The notes under the pieces are model-generated. The model was not told the DNA's origin. It was given only the letters and a program-made list of their open reading frames with translations, and ran no database searches. A stretch of 64,000 nucleotides of DNA from Centropus unirufus (Eukaryota > Chordata > Aves > Cuculiformes > Centropidae), in contig VYZI01000570.1 of the NCBI GenBank assembly GCA_013397695.1, forward strand, positions 223,859 through 287,858, in the 5' to 3' direction. Shown here piece by piece: positions 1 through 13,200 of the stretch. The first letter of the stretch is position 1, and each line of letters begins with the position of its first letter. The translations under genes and the position numbers were made by a program.

Positions 1-3000
1 GGCCTGAGAAAAGACAGGTAGCTTCTGGAGATCTCAAATCAGGTTGACAATGCCAGATCTGTCTATCATTCAGATTAAGATGAAGTCAACTTCCATGCTG
101 CTTTGACTGGCTTTCAGGAATTGTGGCTTTTTTAGTATTAGCTGGCTTCTGTTGGATCCAAGAGCTCCAAGTGATATCTAAGTAAATCTTCAAAGTTCTT
201 GTTGTCTGTGCAGAACTGCAATTCACAGAAACTCTGCACATCAGCTTAGTTTAAGTATATGTATATTATCTACTAAGAGCAGTCTTCTACTGTGATGCCT
301 ACAGGCCAATAGCTGACCAAACTGTACCACAAATGAACTGTGGTGCAAGGTAATGAATTGCTGGCTGCCAAACACTGGACAACATTTCTTTTTTGTGTTG
401 CTGAATTAGGAGATTGATTTCTTGACTTTGTAAAGCAATACTGAACAAGAAGACTATTTACCAGTTTCCTATATTCTTTTTAAAATTATTATTTTTCTCT
501 TTTAATCATAAGATTTAAAATATAGAAAGTAAAAGAGATTAATATCTGTTCTTTGTAAGAATCAATGGGGAAGCCCAAAGTTTGAAGCAAGATGTCAGAA
601 TCTGTACTTGCTATAGGTGGAACAATAGTTATTCAGCATCACAATACAGAAGGCTTTGTCTTTGCACTGATTTTTGTATTTTGCTTAGAAATGGTAGGAT
701 AAAATTTTGGTAAGAAATTGAAGCCCAGCTGCTTCAATACCCATGATATTTCTAGCACAAAATCTGGGTAATTTACTTTCTCCTTCCTGCTAGTTTGTAT
801 CCTGCTGCCTTTTGAAATGGAAACTCTTCTGACCCTGTAACCCCTGTGTTACTCTGAATAAAACTTTTTAATTGTGTTTTGAAAGAGCTTGCAGGGAGCT
901 CCCACACTACTAATCAGCTTTGCTGGGTTGGATATGTATCTCCAGGATTCATGTTGGCAGAATAACTTGATATAATTGCAGCTCTGCATCAGTGATTTAA
1001 TGCTTAGGAACTTTAAAGGTACAGGTCTTCATTTCTATCTGCATATTATTATACAGTGAAACCAGCTCCTGTGTACTCTTGTCTACCTGGTGTGCTTTAG
1101 GAGGACATGAGCAGGCACTGCACACTCTTTGGGGGTGGCTGAAAGCCACACAATGGTGTTAGAGGAGTCCACAGCCCGTGCTAGCGCTGCTACTCAGCAG
1201 GAATTGTTAGCTGGCATGGCCTGTGGTGACACAGCTTTTAGTTGAGACCTTTTATACCTTTTTGCTTGCAAAGTATGGTACAGAAATGCAGGTGATCTTT
1301 ATTGCCTGGTATCTATTCACACAAGTGAACAAAAAAACAACCCTCCTCCCGCCCCAGCCCCTAAACCCCTGTCCTGGCTAGAATGTGAGTTTTGTACTGT
1401 TCAAAAGTGGGTCTGGCCCATTTACATGAATGTTTTTAAAGTAGGCCTGATTTTAAGCTGTTTGAGGGCATTTACAGCTTTGATTTGAAGCCCTGAACGG
1501 CTGCCTTCCAGTGCCAAAACTTCAGCGGCTGTGGCAGACTGCTTAAATATCCCTCCATTCTGTTCAGAAGGTGGCAGGGAATCAGTTTAAAGTCATGCAT
1601 TGCAGAAGCTTCCCCTTTGGTGGATACCGATACATTTTATCCCTGCTTCTTATAGGGTTTGCCTTCTCATCTTTCTCAGAAAGCATAAACATTGCTTTGA
1701 CTCCTTTACCTTTTAGTATCTATATGTTTAACACTGAGGCTTGCCCCAGCTGTAACCTGTAGGCAGTTGGTACGCAGAGTTGCCTTCAATTTGCAGATAT
1801 TTGTTCATAGCTCTGCTAATGTGGCTCTGTTTGGCCTTCAGCATTCCAAAAGTAGGAATGCCACTTAACTCGATTCTTGGCTCCCTGTGACTATTTGATC
1901 AGTAACAGTAATGCAGTGACTGCCTCGGACAAATGACTATACTAAGAACACTCCCGATTGCCCTGTAATAAAACTGCTATCCTCCCTGAAAGCGAAGATG
2001 AGGATAGAAAGGGCAAGTATGATTGGAAGGTCAACAAGTTTGAGCACTGACGGAATGAAAGAAACAAATTATAACGCTGAGGACATGATGCTGAAAATAC
2101 CCCGTGTCTAATTCTTGGCTTAGCAAGAGCCAAGGTGTGTTAGCTTGAGTGCCTTGCTGTCCTAGTTCCATGGAAGAGGATGCAGAATCTCAGCAGCCTA
2201 GCAGCCTCCAGGTGGCTCATTATTGATGTGTTAAAATTGAATACTGGAGATCATTCACAGGAAGAGATTAGGAACTACTCAGTATCATGGTCCAAGCCAC
2301 TCTGTGAAAAGGAAGCTCAGTGCTGTGTGGCAGCGAAGTTTCCAGTCTCCCAACTCCCTTTCCTGGCCTAATGTACTTGGTGTGAATCCTGTTGTGTACT
2401 GGTCCATCAGGGCTCAGAGGGCACCTGGCTTTCACTAGACTTGCATCAGAATTTGCTTCTTAATAAGGTACAGGGACAACTTCTTTTCCAGTGTGCCCTC
2501 AAAAGAGGTACGAAAAGCAAAGCATTTTATGACTTCTGTTTTCTGTCATCTTGTCTGTTTGTCCCAAAGTGGACAGTCCAGCAGAGCTGGCTGCCATCCC
2601 TCATCACTCTGGTACCAGAAATGGGAGAACAATCTGCTAGCCAAGGTAACCAACTTGTGGCAGTCCTATTTTATTTGTTTTGACTAAACCTTTTACTTGC
2701 TGTGCTAAAATAAGGATAAAAGCTAACTTTGGGTGGCTTTTGCTATTTTTGCTGACCCTAAACTTTTTTAAATCCTGAGGATTTTTAAAGGCTGTTTGCC
2801 TTTTGGATTTGAAACCATTAAGATTCTGGTGTTTTCAGTTGAGGAGTTTGTTTTTTTTTCTGTTGTAAACCTACAAGTCAATCTACATGTCTACACACCA
2901 GTCTGTCACCTGTATGTCTCCAGAACCCAAAGTTGGAACAAAAGCTCTGCTTGTACTGGGTTGCAGGATGATTCTACCTGTGAAATACAGCCCATATGGG

Positions 3001-4217
3001 CTTTGGAGAAGCCTATGAGGTGCCCAAATGTAAACCTGGGAAGCAAAGGATTTGAGTTTCTTTTGGGAAGTGGGAGGGGGATAAAGAGGCAGCAGCTGAT
3101 AGAAACAGAAACATAATGCAAAGAAGGTTTGAAAGTATAGATGTGTTGCCTTGGCTAGACTCCCCTGGGGGATGCCAGCACCTGTACCTGCCCATTTCAC
3201 ACCTGGGGCTGGTGTCACTGCCTTGCATATCCTGAGCAAGTGCTGGATACTGGCTCTCCTGGAACAAGCCTCCTGCAGTCTGCTCAGTTGCAGCTGTGTC
3301 ATTTCTGCAAGTCATTCAGTGCTCACTGGAGTAATGGCTTGAACTTGACTACATTATGTTCCAGATACTACTTTGACCCTTGGGCTCTAACATCAGCCCA
3401 GTGATTATTCACCTTCTTTTATGAAGTGCCTTAGTGCCAACAGGAAAGAGCGCAAGGCATCCCTGTGCAGGCTGATGATCAGACTGTTCAGATGTACAAA
3501 CATGGCAGTACAGGGCTTGGACATAGATCTTTTGTTGTCCCATGGTAGCTGTGACTAGTTTGATAATGCAAGATTTTCTGCAGTAGCAATTAATGCCATA
3601 ACCTTTGGGCTTTAGGAGTTGGGTTTCCTTGTGTATTTGATAATTTAAAAGCTCAATCTGTTTTGTTTTATTATCCCAAAGCATGCATGAAATACTATAG
3701 TACATATCATCGTTTCTAAATGTGACGTGTCTGAACAAATGAGCTTAAAACAACATATACAGACTGCTGTTTGGGAGTTTTCTCGGGGAAAGGTATTCCT
3801 GCACAGAAAAGGTCTTAGCAATCAATGCTCACTGCAGCAGTCACTGTGGAGAACTATGCGTTTGTTTACACGTGCGGAGGTAGATTTTCCTTCTGTAGAT
3901 GAAAATCCAAATCTTGACGACTGTAACAGAGAAATGAGATGCCCTTCTTATTGTCATGTTCTTACTACAGAAGTGCTAACCCAGGACAGTTTCCTAACCA
4001 TCAGAACTGTTGAAACTGTGTTTCTGTGGCATTGCTGTTAGGAAATCTTTTCTGAATCATTTTTATTCCAATGTATCTTGTAGACTTTACTGTCCATTTC
4101 AGGAACAACACCTTAAATGAAGCTTTCACAGATAACTCAATGTTCCTCATGGGACAATTCTCCCCCACAAGAAGTAGATTTCTTTTGGGGCAGGAAGGAA
4201 TCAACCATTTTCTAAAG
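1..4217. other. Non-coding stretch, no gene recognised
   Basis: This 4.2-kb stretch is moderately AT-rich with short open frames on both strands, none resembling a known protein or showing clear splice borders plus coding texture. I saw no RNA gene and no recognisable interspersed repeat. It is most simply intron or intergenic DNA. Confidence 0.6.
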
Positions 4218-4430
4218 TCACAGAATCAGAGAATGGTTTGGATTAAAAGAGACCTTTAATGATCACCCAATTCCACACACCCCCTGCCATGGGCAGAAAT
4301 GCCTTCCACTAGATCTGGGTGCTCACAGCCCCATCCAACCTGACCTTGTACACTTCAAGGGATGAGGCATCCACTACTTCTCTGGATAACCTATACCAGT
4401 GTCTCACCACCCTCATCATCACCATGCTTG
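4218..4430 (-). mobile_element. CR1 LINE 3'-end fragment (minus strand)
   Basis: Read on the + strand it begins TCACAGAATCAGAGAATGG, the reverse complement of a CR1 3' terminus. It continues with the usual CR1 words: CCCCCTGCCATGGGCAG, a 'gctcacagccccatccaacctg' type segment, and 'ggatgaggcatccac...tctggataacct...agtgtctcaccaccctcat'. CR1 is the dominant non-LTR retrotransposon of birds, and most copies are 5'-truncated like this one. Only the 3' untranslated part is present, with no usable reverse transcriptase. Many substitutions show it is an old, inactive copy. The inner (5') edge is approximate. Confidence 0.9.
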
Positions 4431-7400
4431 ATCTATTCAAGAGGTGCAGAATTACTCTGGCAATTCATGATTCTGAGTTCAGGATGATTTTCCATTGGCT
4501 GCAACCGAAGGAGAGCCAATGACTGTCACAGAATTTGACTATGTGGTATGAAAACCTTGCAGGTCAGTTGGAGAGTAATGTGTCACACACTTCCCATTTT
4601 GATGCACTAGTCAGGAAGAATGTAAAAGATAAACACCAGTGGCAAAGTGTGGTTAGGTGGATCAATAACCCACAGGATGTTTCGTATTCTGGAGCAGTAA
4701 GAAACAGTGCAACCATATATGGGAGGCATTGGAAGGGTATGTGTTCATAGCTGTCTCCCAAAGAGACCAGCACCTGGGCACTGTTCATAGGCCTGAACAT
4801 AAGTAGAAAACTTTGAAAAGTAAGAAATGGTAGCAGATATCCTCAGACTGAATTGGCGTGGCCACAGAGAAAGCAGATGGGGGAAGAAAAAGAAACGGGA
4901 CCCCGGCACATCCTTAAAATTATTGTCAAGTGAAATGTTTGTCTTTGGTGAGGCTTTGCCCTTGACTGAAGTAAAAAAGGCTCTTAAGCTAAAATATTAA
5001 ATTCTTTCCCCGTGTTCTGTTCCTAGATTAACTCCTACTGACGTTCTAACTTGAAACAGATGTCTCTAGTGAAAGAGAGTGGTGATTTGGTTTTGCATTG
5101 GCCAGATTCATGTTCTGGCTCTAGATGAAGGAACATACATTGCTTCCTGTAAAGATACCAAAGATCCAGTTTGTGACTCATTAAATCAAGTGGTGACTGA
5201 TACTCAGGTTCAATACCTGTAACTATTGTATTTCTTGAAAGTTACCAGCACTTCAAGGAAGGAAAAACCGTGCTAGGAAATTCTTCTGCTTTATGAGAGG
5301 TGATGAGTTCTCAGGAGCGTTCACACTTGCCACCCTTTGCTATGACAGCAGATGCTTAGGGGAATGGGTAACTGCTCAAAGAAGAGGCTCTGAAATCTTG
5401 TGATTTTGCTGTAAGAGAAGGTAATGTTAGAGTAAAACAGAAGCTGTCCCTGTATGCACATGGGATTCAGAATGACATTGATGCAGTCACAGAAAAGGCT
5501 GGAAGCTACTGGAGAGCTGCCTGTGATATAGGTGATGAGTACCAGGAAAACTGGCAAGACCTCATGAGGAATTTTATCTCTAAGAGCTCTTTAGTGAAAG
5601 CAAAACTTGCCGGAACAAAAAACTTCAAGTCCTTTTAAGCAGACTCCTGGTTAATCTGCTTAGTAGTTTGTGAATTGAGGTGTTTGTACTAATTGGATGC
5701 TCGACAGAGGGCTGATTGAGTTCACATCTCATGGTTGGAAATCATGTGCAGTGAAAGCTTAATTCTCCATACTGTGCTCACATCACCTTGTGTTTCAGAA
5801 ATCACTGATCTTCACGTTAGATGCAAATTCATGTCTTAATGTATAACGCTTCAAACAGCCCAAGATCTGGATGCTTCTTTCAAGGCCAAGACAGATGGAA
5901 GGATCTGGACCTGGACACCCATGAGCTGAGCAGAGCTCTGCTTGATGTAAGAGCAGTAAATGTCCCCCATGTTTTCTGACCAAGTGTCTCATAGTGGCAA
6001 GGGATTGGAGAGGAGGCAGAAAGCATGCCAGAGTCACTTCTTTTCTGATACAGCCCTCTGGTCACTCAGATTGTAGGATGTATCATTCATATCCGCTCAT
6101 AAAGCAGGAAGTTCTCTGAGGTTCTGCCCATCAAGGTTCCTTATACCAGGAGTGCTTCTTATACCCATTGCACTGCAGTTGCAAGCAGAACCATCTGTTC
6201 TGGTTGCATGCACGTCTGCATTCTTTCCATACTCCCTCTAGAGCAGAGTGGTCCTGTATCTCTCTCATACTGTTTTCCTTTGGCTTCTCTACGGAAGACA
6301 GATGTAGGTAATGATATTTTTTCTTTTCTGGAGTTCAGCACCTGGGCTTACTTCCATGTGAAGTTGAACACTGACATAATACTTTGGCACCAATGTACGA
6401 GTTGACTGATGATCTCTAACTTCCAAGCTGGTCTGAAAACCAGCTTGTTTCGTTGTCTTTCTATACAGCTGCAAAGTCACTCTTTTATTCTGCTGTCTAG
6501 GCAAAGGTCCTCTGAGCAAGGGGCTCCTTTGAGTCGGGGCATAAGCTGAAAAAAACACACCACTTGGCACAAATGTCCACTCACAATGATCAAAGCAGTG
6601 GCCAATCTTTATCTGGGACATCACTCCTCTAAGAAACACCATAGCATTATGCTGACCTGAACTATAAGGATCCCAGTTTATTGGTCTCAATGGGCAAGAG
6701 ACCATTTCCAAGTAGTCTGTTGGAGCCGTGAAACCGGTCTCATAACTGGAGTGCTTAGATTGCACCGTCTGCATGGCCATGGACTACCAAAACGTGAGTC
6801 ATCTTTGCCTCCTCTTAAGGACTCTCATTTGCCATCCATGCCTCTGCCTGTTTGTAATCAGGTGCCAGATGGCTTAAAAACATGTGCATGCCCCTGCAGA
6901 CGCTGTTAGACATGATTATCTGCTCAGTAGCCTTACACATGGGGGCACGATGAATGGGATGAAATAATACATTTCAAAGAACAATGGTTTCAGGTGTGTC
7001 GCCTTTTGTCATTTGTCCTGATCACAAGAAAATCAGTTCTAAGAAAATTCTGCTTTAAAAGATGAGTTTGTTATTTATTTGTCAACTGAAATATTTGTGA
7101 ACTGGGAAGAAATAAGGTTTTATTTGTGTGTATTTTGTTGGGATTTTAAAATTTTTTCTGTCCCCTCTTTACCTTGCTATTTAGTTCTTCCAGCCAGGGA
7201 AATCCACACTAATTTTCCATAATGCTTTTCATACCACCTTGCTTTGTTCACTATTTTGTTTATTGGATTTCTTATTTAAAACCTGTTTCTTTATGGCTTT
7301 CTCTTTAATTTCTTCTTCCTTAGCAGGGCTGCATGAAGGTAAGCTGACCCCCAAAGCTATTCTATCCTAAGTTCTTGTATTTTATATATATAAAACTTCG

Positions 7401-7479
7401 GGGCTGGTGGCAATGATACCTGGGATTATTTATGGGTTTTCATAAAAAAGAAAGAGGAAAATACAGAATTGCATGGCTT
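4431..7479. other. Non-coding stretch, no gene recognised
   Basis: No supported gene, RNA or repeat was found here. The minus-strand frame of 163 codons at 6289-6780 has no recognisable domain, membrane or coil pattern, and I treat it as a chance frame. The 7000-7470 part is AT-rich and leads into the enhancer-like block that follows. Confidence 0.5.
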
Positions 7480-7960
7480 CTCCCTTCCTTCCCCTTTTCC
7501 CAACCCCCTCCCCACAGAGGAGTTTAATTTTAAATGATAAATGTGGAAATTAGAGACCGTCGAGAAAATCCAATTTGGTGAGGAGTTTTAAAAATCCCAT
7601 AATAAACGCAGAGTGAAATGTATGATTTAATGCGGGGCGCCAATGGCTGCTATTATGTGCTATTAGCAAATCGGGGTTGAGAGTGAATCTTTATCACTTG
7701 GTGAGTGCGGGCTAGGCCTGCCTTTGCTTCTGCTATTGATTTGTAGCCGCTTGTCATAATGACATCGGGAAGCAATGAATGGAAGATGTGCTTTTGATAG
7801 GATTGAAGGGGTGCAAAGGGGGGAGAAAAAATTCAGCAAGTTTTCTATCTCTTCTGCCTGATTAGATTTTTTTCTTCTTTTAAGAGCTTTCACATTCCAA
7901 TAAAAATGCTAAATCAGCTCTGAAGCAGAATTGTTAGGGAGTAAATAGCTAGTCACATTT
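7480..7960. promoter_or_regulatory. Enhancer-like block rich in homeodomain words
   Basis: The segment is AT-rich and repeat-free. It packs many homeodomain-type cores (TTTAATTTTAAATG near 7525, CCCATAATAAACG near 7596, ATGATTTAATGCGG near 7623, CCAATAAAAATG near 7897) into under 500 bases, and it keeps a few CpGs (GCGGGGCGCCAATGG near 7632). This texture is typical of conserved non-coding elements near developmental regulators. No coding frame runs through it. The function is inferred; neither conservation nor activity could be measured. Confidence 0.4.
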
Positions 7961-10189
7961 AAAGGAGGAAAAGATCTGACTTTACAGCTTTGACTTTACA
8001 GCAGTGGATGAATATAAAGAATATTTCTGGCTCCACAAAAATGACAGCAGTGGGTGGTGTGAGGGTGGTTGAGCGCTGGGTAAGAGCACCTGCGGTGGTG
8101 GCTCTGCAGACAGCCAGACCCACAGAGCTGGTGCGTACTGATGTAGGCACATGATGTGGCTGATTAGGATGTACAAGAATTAAATGTCTGAAGTGTCTTT
8201 ATTTGAGCAAAGAAGTGTGCGTTTCTTAATCTCTGAACCAAAAGTGCCTGAAATGAAAACCCCAGACTTTACCTTATAGCAACAAATAATAAAGGTCTCC
8301 TTTGCATTTGGGAAAGGAGGATTTTCGTCATTTTAGTTAGAGGTGTTTCTCATCAGAAACCTGAACCAAGCTTTGATAGAAGGGAGTATAATTGCTGCAC
8401 TGTTTGGAGAATGCAACATGCCTGCATTGGAGGGTTTTCTGGAAGTGAGGGAAGCAAGAACAGGCTCTCCCCAGCCTTGGGTCCGGTGCACCCAGTGAGT
8501 AAGACAAAACTCATGTCTGTTCAGGATCGTATCTGAGTACGAGTCTACTTGCAGTTGTCTCCATGAATTTGCATTTCTGATCAGTAGATCCATGGCATTT
8601 TAATTTCCTGCCTCTCAATTTTTCTGCTGTCCCTGTGAAGGGGAGACCTGTGTACACCCTGGGGAGCAGAGCTCCACTTGAATTCCTTCTTATGAAAGTC
8701 CATACATGTCTTCTCTCATTGTTCTTATTGTTATTTATTATTATTATTACTCCAGCTGGCTGTGCTGAAGAGCTGTAGCCCGAGCAAAGGTTGTGACTCT
8801 GATATTCAGGTCCTCCCTTTAGGCCTAACAAGCCTCAGCTACTCTTATTTACAGAAAACTTCATGGTACAGCCGAGCGAACCTGGTTTCCAGGGCTCACT
8901 GTCAAGAGTATGAAATGGCAGATTAGAAATCAATGCAGAGAGTCCAAGTGCCTACTTCATCATTCAGGAGAAAGAAATACAGTATTTCTGGTCTGCGCCT
9001 TGCACTCATTAAAATCACATCCTTTAAAAAACCCTTTAAATTAAAACAATGATCAGTGGGGATGGTGAGAACTTCATGCAGAGGGAATTTTCCAGAGTTG
9101 GACAGGGTGAAGGCAGTGTGCAGATTTAAAGTGGTGTTTATACTGCCCACTGGTCTTGCTGGACCCTCCAGGTGTACGCAGCCTTTTGACCTCAGGTAGA
9201 TGTACAAGACTCTGTCTTCAAAGGCAAGGTGCTTTTTGCTTATTTAGATGACAAAGGAGGAAAATATTTTAAGCTGTTAAAACCAGGCCAGAAATAGCTG
9301 TGCTGTGGTCTCATGTCTGTTTTCTCCATTGCCGCATATAAACCTGCACACGCCGTCACAAGCTGCCATCCCACTGGAGATAGCCACGTACTTGCCACAG
9401 AAATTCTATGCAAATTCTTGATGCTGTTTTTTCACTGCAGACAAAATAGAGGGGATTACCACCTGACCTGTTCTTGTTCAAGAGCAAATGTTGACTACAA
9501 ATCACAAAGGGTTGGCCTCTTTAGAAATCCGTCTCACCTCTCAAGAGCAAGTAGTTTCAGCATGCTTGTACAAACAGAACAGATTATTTCTATGGACATG
9601 AATGAAATTGTAGGAACCCTTTGCTAGATAGGAAGTGCTATTTTGGGCTAGTCTTTCGTGGTGTTTGATAATAAGACAATAACTTGATTCTCTGCATTTA
9701 TTTATGAAAGTAAATGGAGGCTAGGAATCAACTTTGGAAAGCTTTTGGTGCTAATGTGATATTGCTTCTAGAGCAGTTGGTTGTAGGATACTTCTAAAAA
9801 GATGAATCAGCGAAAGTCCAAAAGGCAGCATGCCAAGCTCTTTTCTATCTTGTCCTGTTGGCTCTCAGGTGCAAATTTGATGGTAGCGGTAGAGGAGGCT
9901 GATATAACAACAGCTTTCAAGTATGAAGAGGCTGCTGCCAAGGGAAAAGGAATAATATGTTTTCTGTGTTTAAGAATTAATGGCTTAAATAGCAACCTGG
10001 TTAGATCAGCAGCCCTGCACCTAAAGTCCATGTACCCCTGGGGTTCTTTTGAAAGCTCTCTGGTCCATCTGACTGTAAGCGTTAGCAGACGTGTTCTCTC
10101 CTCTTAAATATAACTGTTCGTATGGTGAACTGTTTCATATGTAGACTTTGGTTGTCATCTTCAGGAACAAGGCTAAACATACACTGACA
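7961..10189. other. Non-coding stretch with a short ATT microsatellite
   Basis: No gene was recognised. A short impure ATT/ATTG run sits near 8719-8750 (TTATTGTTATTTATTATTATTATTAC). The 101-codon plus frame at 9802-10107 and the 94-codon minus frame at 8923-9207 have no recognisable domain and are probably chance frames. Confidence 0.5.
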
Positions 10190-10282
10190 TGTTCCTGGGC
10201 AACCTGGGCTGCTTTGAGCAGGGGAGTGGACTAGATGATCTCTGGAGGTCCCTTCCCACCTTAAATCATTCTATGATTCTGT
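10190..10282 (+). mobile_element. CR1 LINE 3' terminus (plus strand)
   Basis: The last ~90 bases of a CR1 element in forward orientation: 'gggcaacctgggctgctttg', then GACTAGATGATCTCTGGAGG, TCCCTTCCCACC and the terminal ATTCTATGATTCTGT. It is severely 5'-truncated, which is usual for CR1. No coding capacity remains. Confidence 0.9.
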
Positions 10283-13200
10283 ACATGTTTCCTGGGAGCT
10301 CAGAGACAAAAGTGAACCCCACATATCCTACCTGACTTCATAAAGCACGTGTGTCTCTGCAGTAATGACACGCAAGGACTAATGAAATGTTGTGGACAGT
10401 ATTTTTCAGGTTAGCACATTTCTGTCCTTGCAATGTAAACATTTAAATATTCATGGTCTTTGCTGTAAACCCCTTCTTCAGAAGCTATAGGTGTCATTTC
10501 TGGAGCTGTTTACACCTAAATAACCAACCATGATAAAAGGGACAGTTCCATCCCTTCCCAGCCTTGGAATTTGTTCTTGCTGCTCCCTTGTAGTGGCACT
10601 GGTGTCCATCAGCTGCACCATGAACCATATCAGAGTACCCAGGGTGCGAACTGATATGAGATGAAGTAGTCACGTGGGAGATGGCAGGACATCCCTTTCC
10701 TCCTTGGAAGTTATCCAGACCTATTACATTAAACCCATGATAAAACCACAATGTGACATCTGATCACGGCTGCAGGATGCTCACTATTCACTGCTTTGGG
10801 GTAGAAGGATGGCAAGGTGGACTCTATTTTCAGTGAGCAAGGATTGTGATGTTAGCTCTAACAGGCAGCATGATAACCATACATCACGTTAGCAGAGCGC
10901 TCGCTCCCACGTGCTCTGTTGGGAGGCAATGGTTCTGTGGGACACGTGCCAGGCGCCTCGCGAGCCTCCTGTGACCATATATCTGGCCAGGCAGGCAGGA
11001 GTGTGTTAAGTAGTAGCCTCACTTGCAGGCTTCCGGGATGACAAATATTCCTTAAAGCAGTCCATTAAAGTAAAATAAACCCATCTCAGCGTACATAGGG
11101 AACGTATATAACAAAATATATGAAGCACATGTGTACATTAGCTGTATTTAAAATGGGAATTTGTGAGGATGGCATAGCATCTACTTTGTATAAGGTGCAT
11201 TCAGGGCTGCTCAGTGGAAGACAGTGCACCTTGAGACAATTCATTATCTTCTGCATATGTTCATATTATCAGTTAGGTATGGAAAACACAGGGCAACAAA
11301 ATACTTGTTTTCATGGAGATGTGATCCAGCTGGTCTGTTGAGCCTTTGGAGCATGCACTTTATGCTGCTCAAGCCTAGATAGCTTTTCTAATCATGAGGA
11401 CATGTGAGAAAGTTTTAGATTGTGGAGGTTGATTGTCCTCTTACCATACTCCCAGAGCAGTTTTGCCCCACACCTCCACAACATTTTGGTCTTTCACTGA
11501 GTCTACACAGCTCATTCCCCTTTCATTAAGTCCTGTCTCCAGACCACGGACGACAAACAAGCTTTGCATGTATTTGTGGCTAGGAAAGAGGTACTTGGGA
11601 AATGAATGTGCAATGACTTCGATGTAACCTTCTGAATACCTGTGAGGGAACGCAGTGTTCACTCGCTGCTGATGGAAATAGGCTACACTCAGCAAGATGC
11701 TGTGTTCATATGGCAGTTGTCATTGCTTTACTCCTAGGGTTTTCTGGCCTGAGTGATGCAGATTATCTGCCTTGCTAATGCCGCGCATCATATAGAGATC
11801 TGCAAAATGTTTACTGGAGTAGCAGTAAGCGAACCTTTAAATATCACCTCTTTATTATTCAACCTGTACAACTGATGCTTGCTTGAGTATGCAGCTATTT
11901 AATCCATACTTAGCTGGAACTCCTTACCTTCCCTCCTGCAGATTGTAATGAGAACAGCTAGCAAGTGAGAATATGCTAATAAAGTGTACGGATAATTCTG
12001 ACTGCAGCACTCTCTCTGAACTTTCATACAACTGCCTTGATTTCTCTGTCTTTTCCTAGTGCCTTTAGGAGGCAGGTGAATGTACTTGGCACCTCACAGT
12101 CCTGGCCCTGGGTAGTGATTGCCACTGAGGCATGGCCATCCATGTGCCAGGCAGTTAGTGGTACAAGGCATGTGTTTTGCAAGTATGACGGCAAAAAGGG
12201 ACCTTGAAATGTCAGATCTTGAAATTATGAGCTGTGCACATCTTACTCCCAGTGCAGGAACCCCTTCAGCTGGGACACAATCTGTCCTGAAATGTTAAAA
12301 GCTTGTCTCCATGTTTGCGAAAAGGCAGTCCCCTCCTAAAGGAGATCTCCTTGATGCCTGTGCACAAGCAGAGCTTCAGGAGCAGAAATCTTCCAGCCTG
12401 TTTGGTGGACATGGGCAGCGTGTTCTCCATTAGCAAGGTTATAATGCTTTGCTTGGTTAAATAGCATTGCATAATTGCAAGGATCCTCTGAAACACTTAG
12501 GAAAGGGATTCAGAATGCAAAGTTACCATCAGATCTGTAGGGTAAGGCGATAAACATAGTGGGAGTGCTCTCCATGCCTTGAAAAAAATAAGGTAAGGTG
12601 CACGCTTTGGGACGAGGGAACCGGTAACTTTGCTGCAATTAAGGCAGGTTCTAGTGAGGCTTCAGTGATCGCGAGAAGCGAGTACAGAAGCACTAGTAAT
12701 CTGCCCATCATTCCGGTCTGAAAGTAGGATGATATTACTCCATCTACACCTAGGGATTAGGGAAAGCTGCAGCCACGTCCAAAGTTGTATAGCTACAGTA
12801 GACAAGTGGGAGTAAGGAATGAGATGGGCTACTACAGGTGTCAATGTTGAATCGTGACAGTGGCAGACAAGTAAGGGAGAACAGAAGCTTCAGCTGTGCT
12901 TATTTTTCAAGCAACACAAAAACCACCAAAACACCGATGCCCGGGTGAAATGGAGGGCGGGATAAAGACTGAAGGAGCAAAGGACCAAAGAGGGAATACA
13001 GACTTTTAAAATGGGTCAAATCCTGAGTCAGTAAGTTATGTCATGAGTTGATGTGAACTGATGGTCCTGCAGGGCTGAGCTGGAAGTTGATGAGCACAGC
13101 ATTGAAATCTTTAACAAAAGAGATGAGGACAGGTCAAGAGCAGAGCATTGCATCTGGCAAAGAACTTGTCTAACAGGGGCAAGACCATTGCTGCAAGTAA

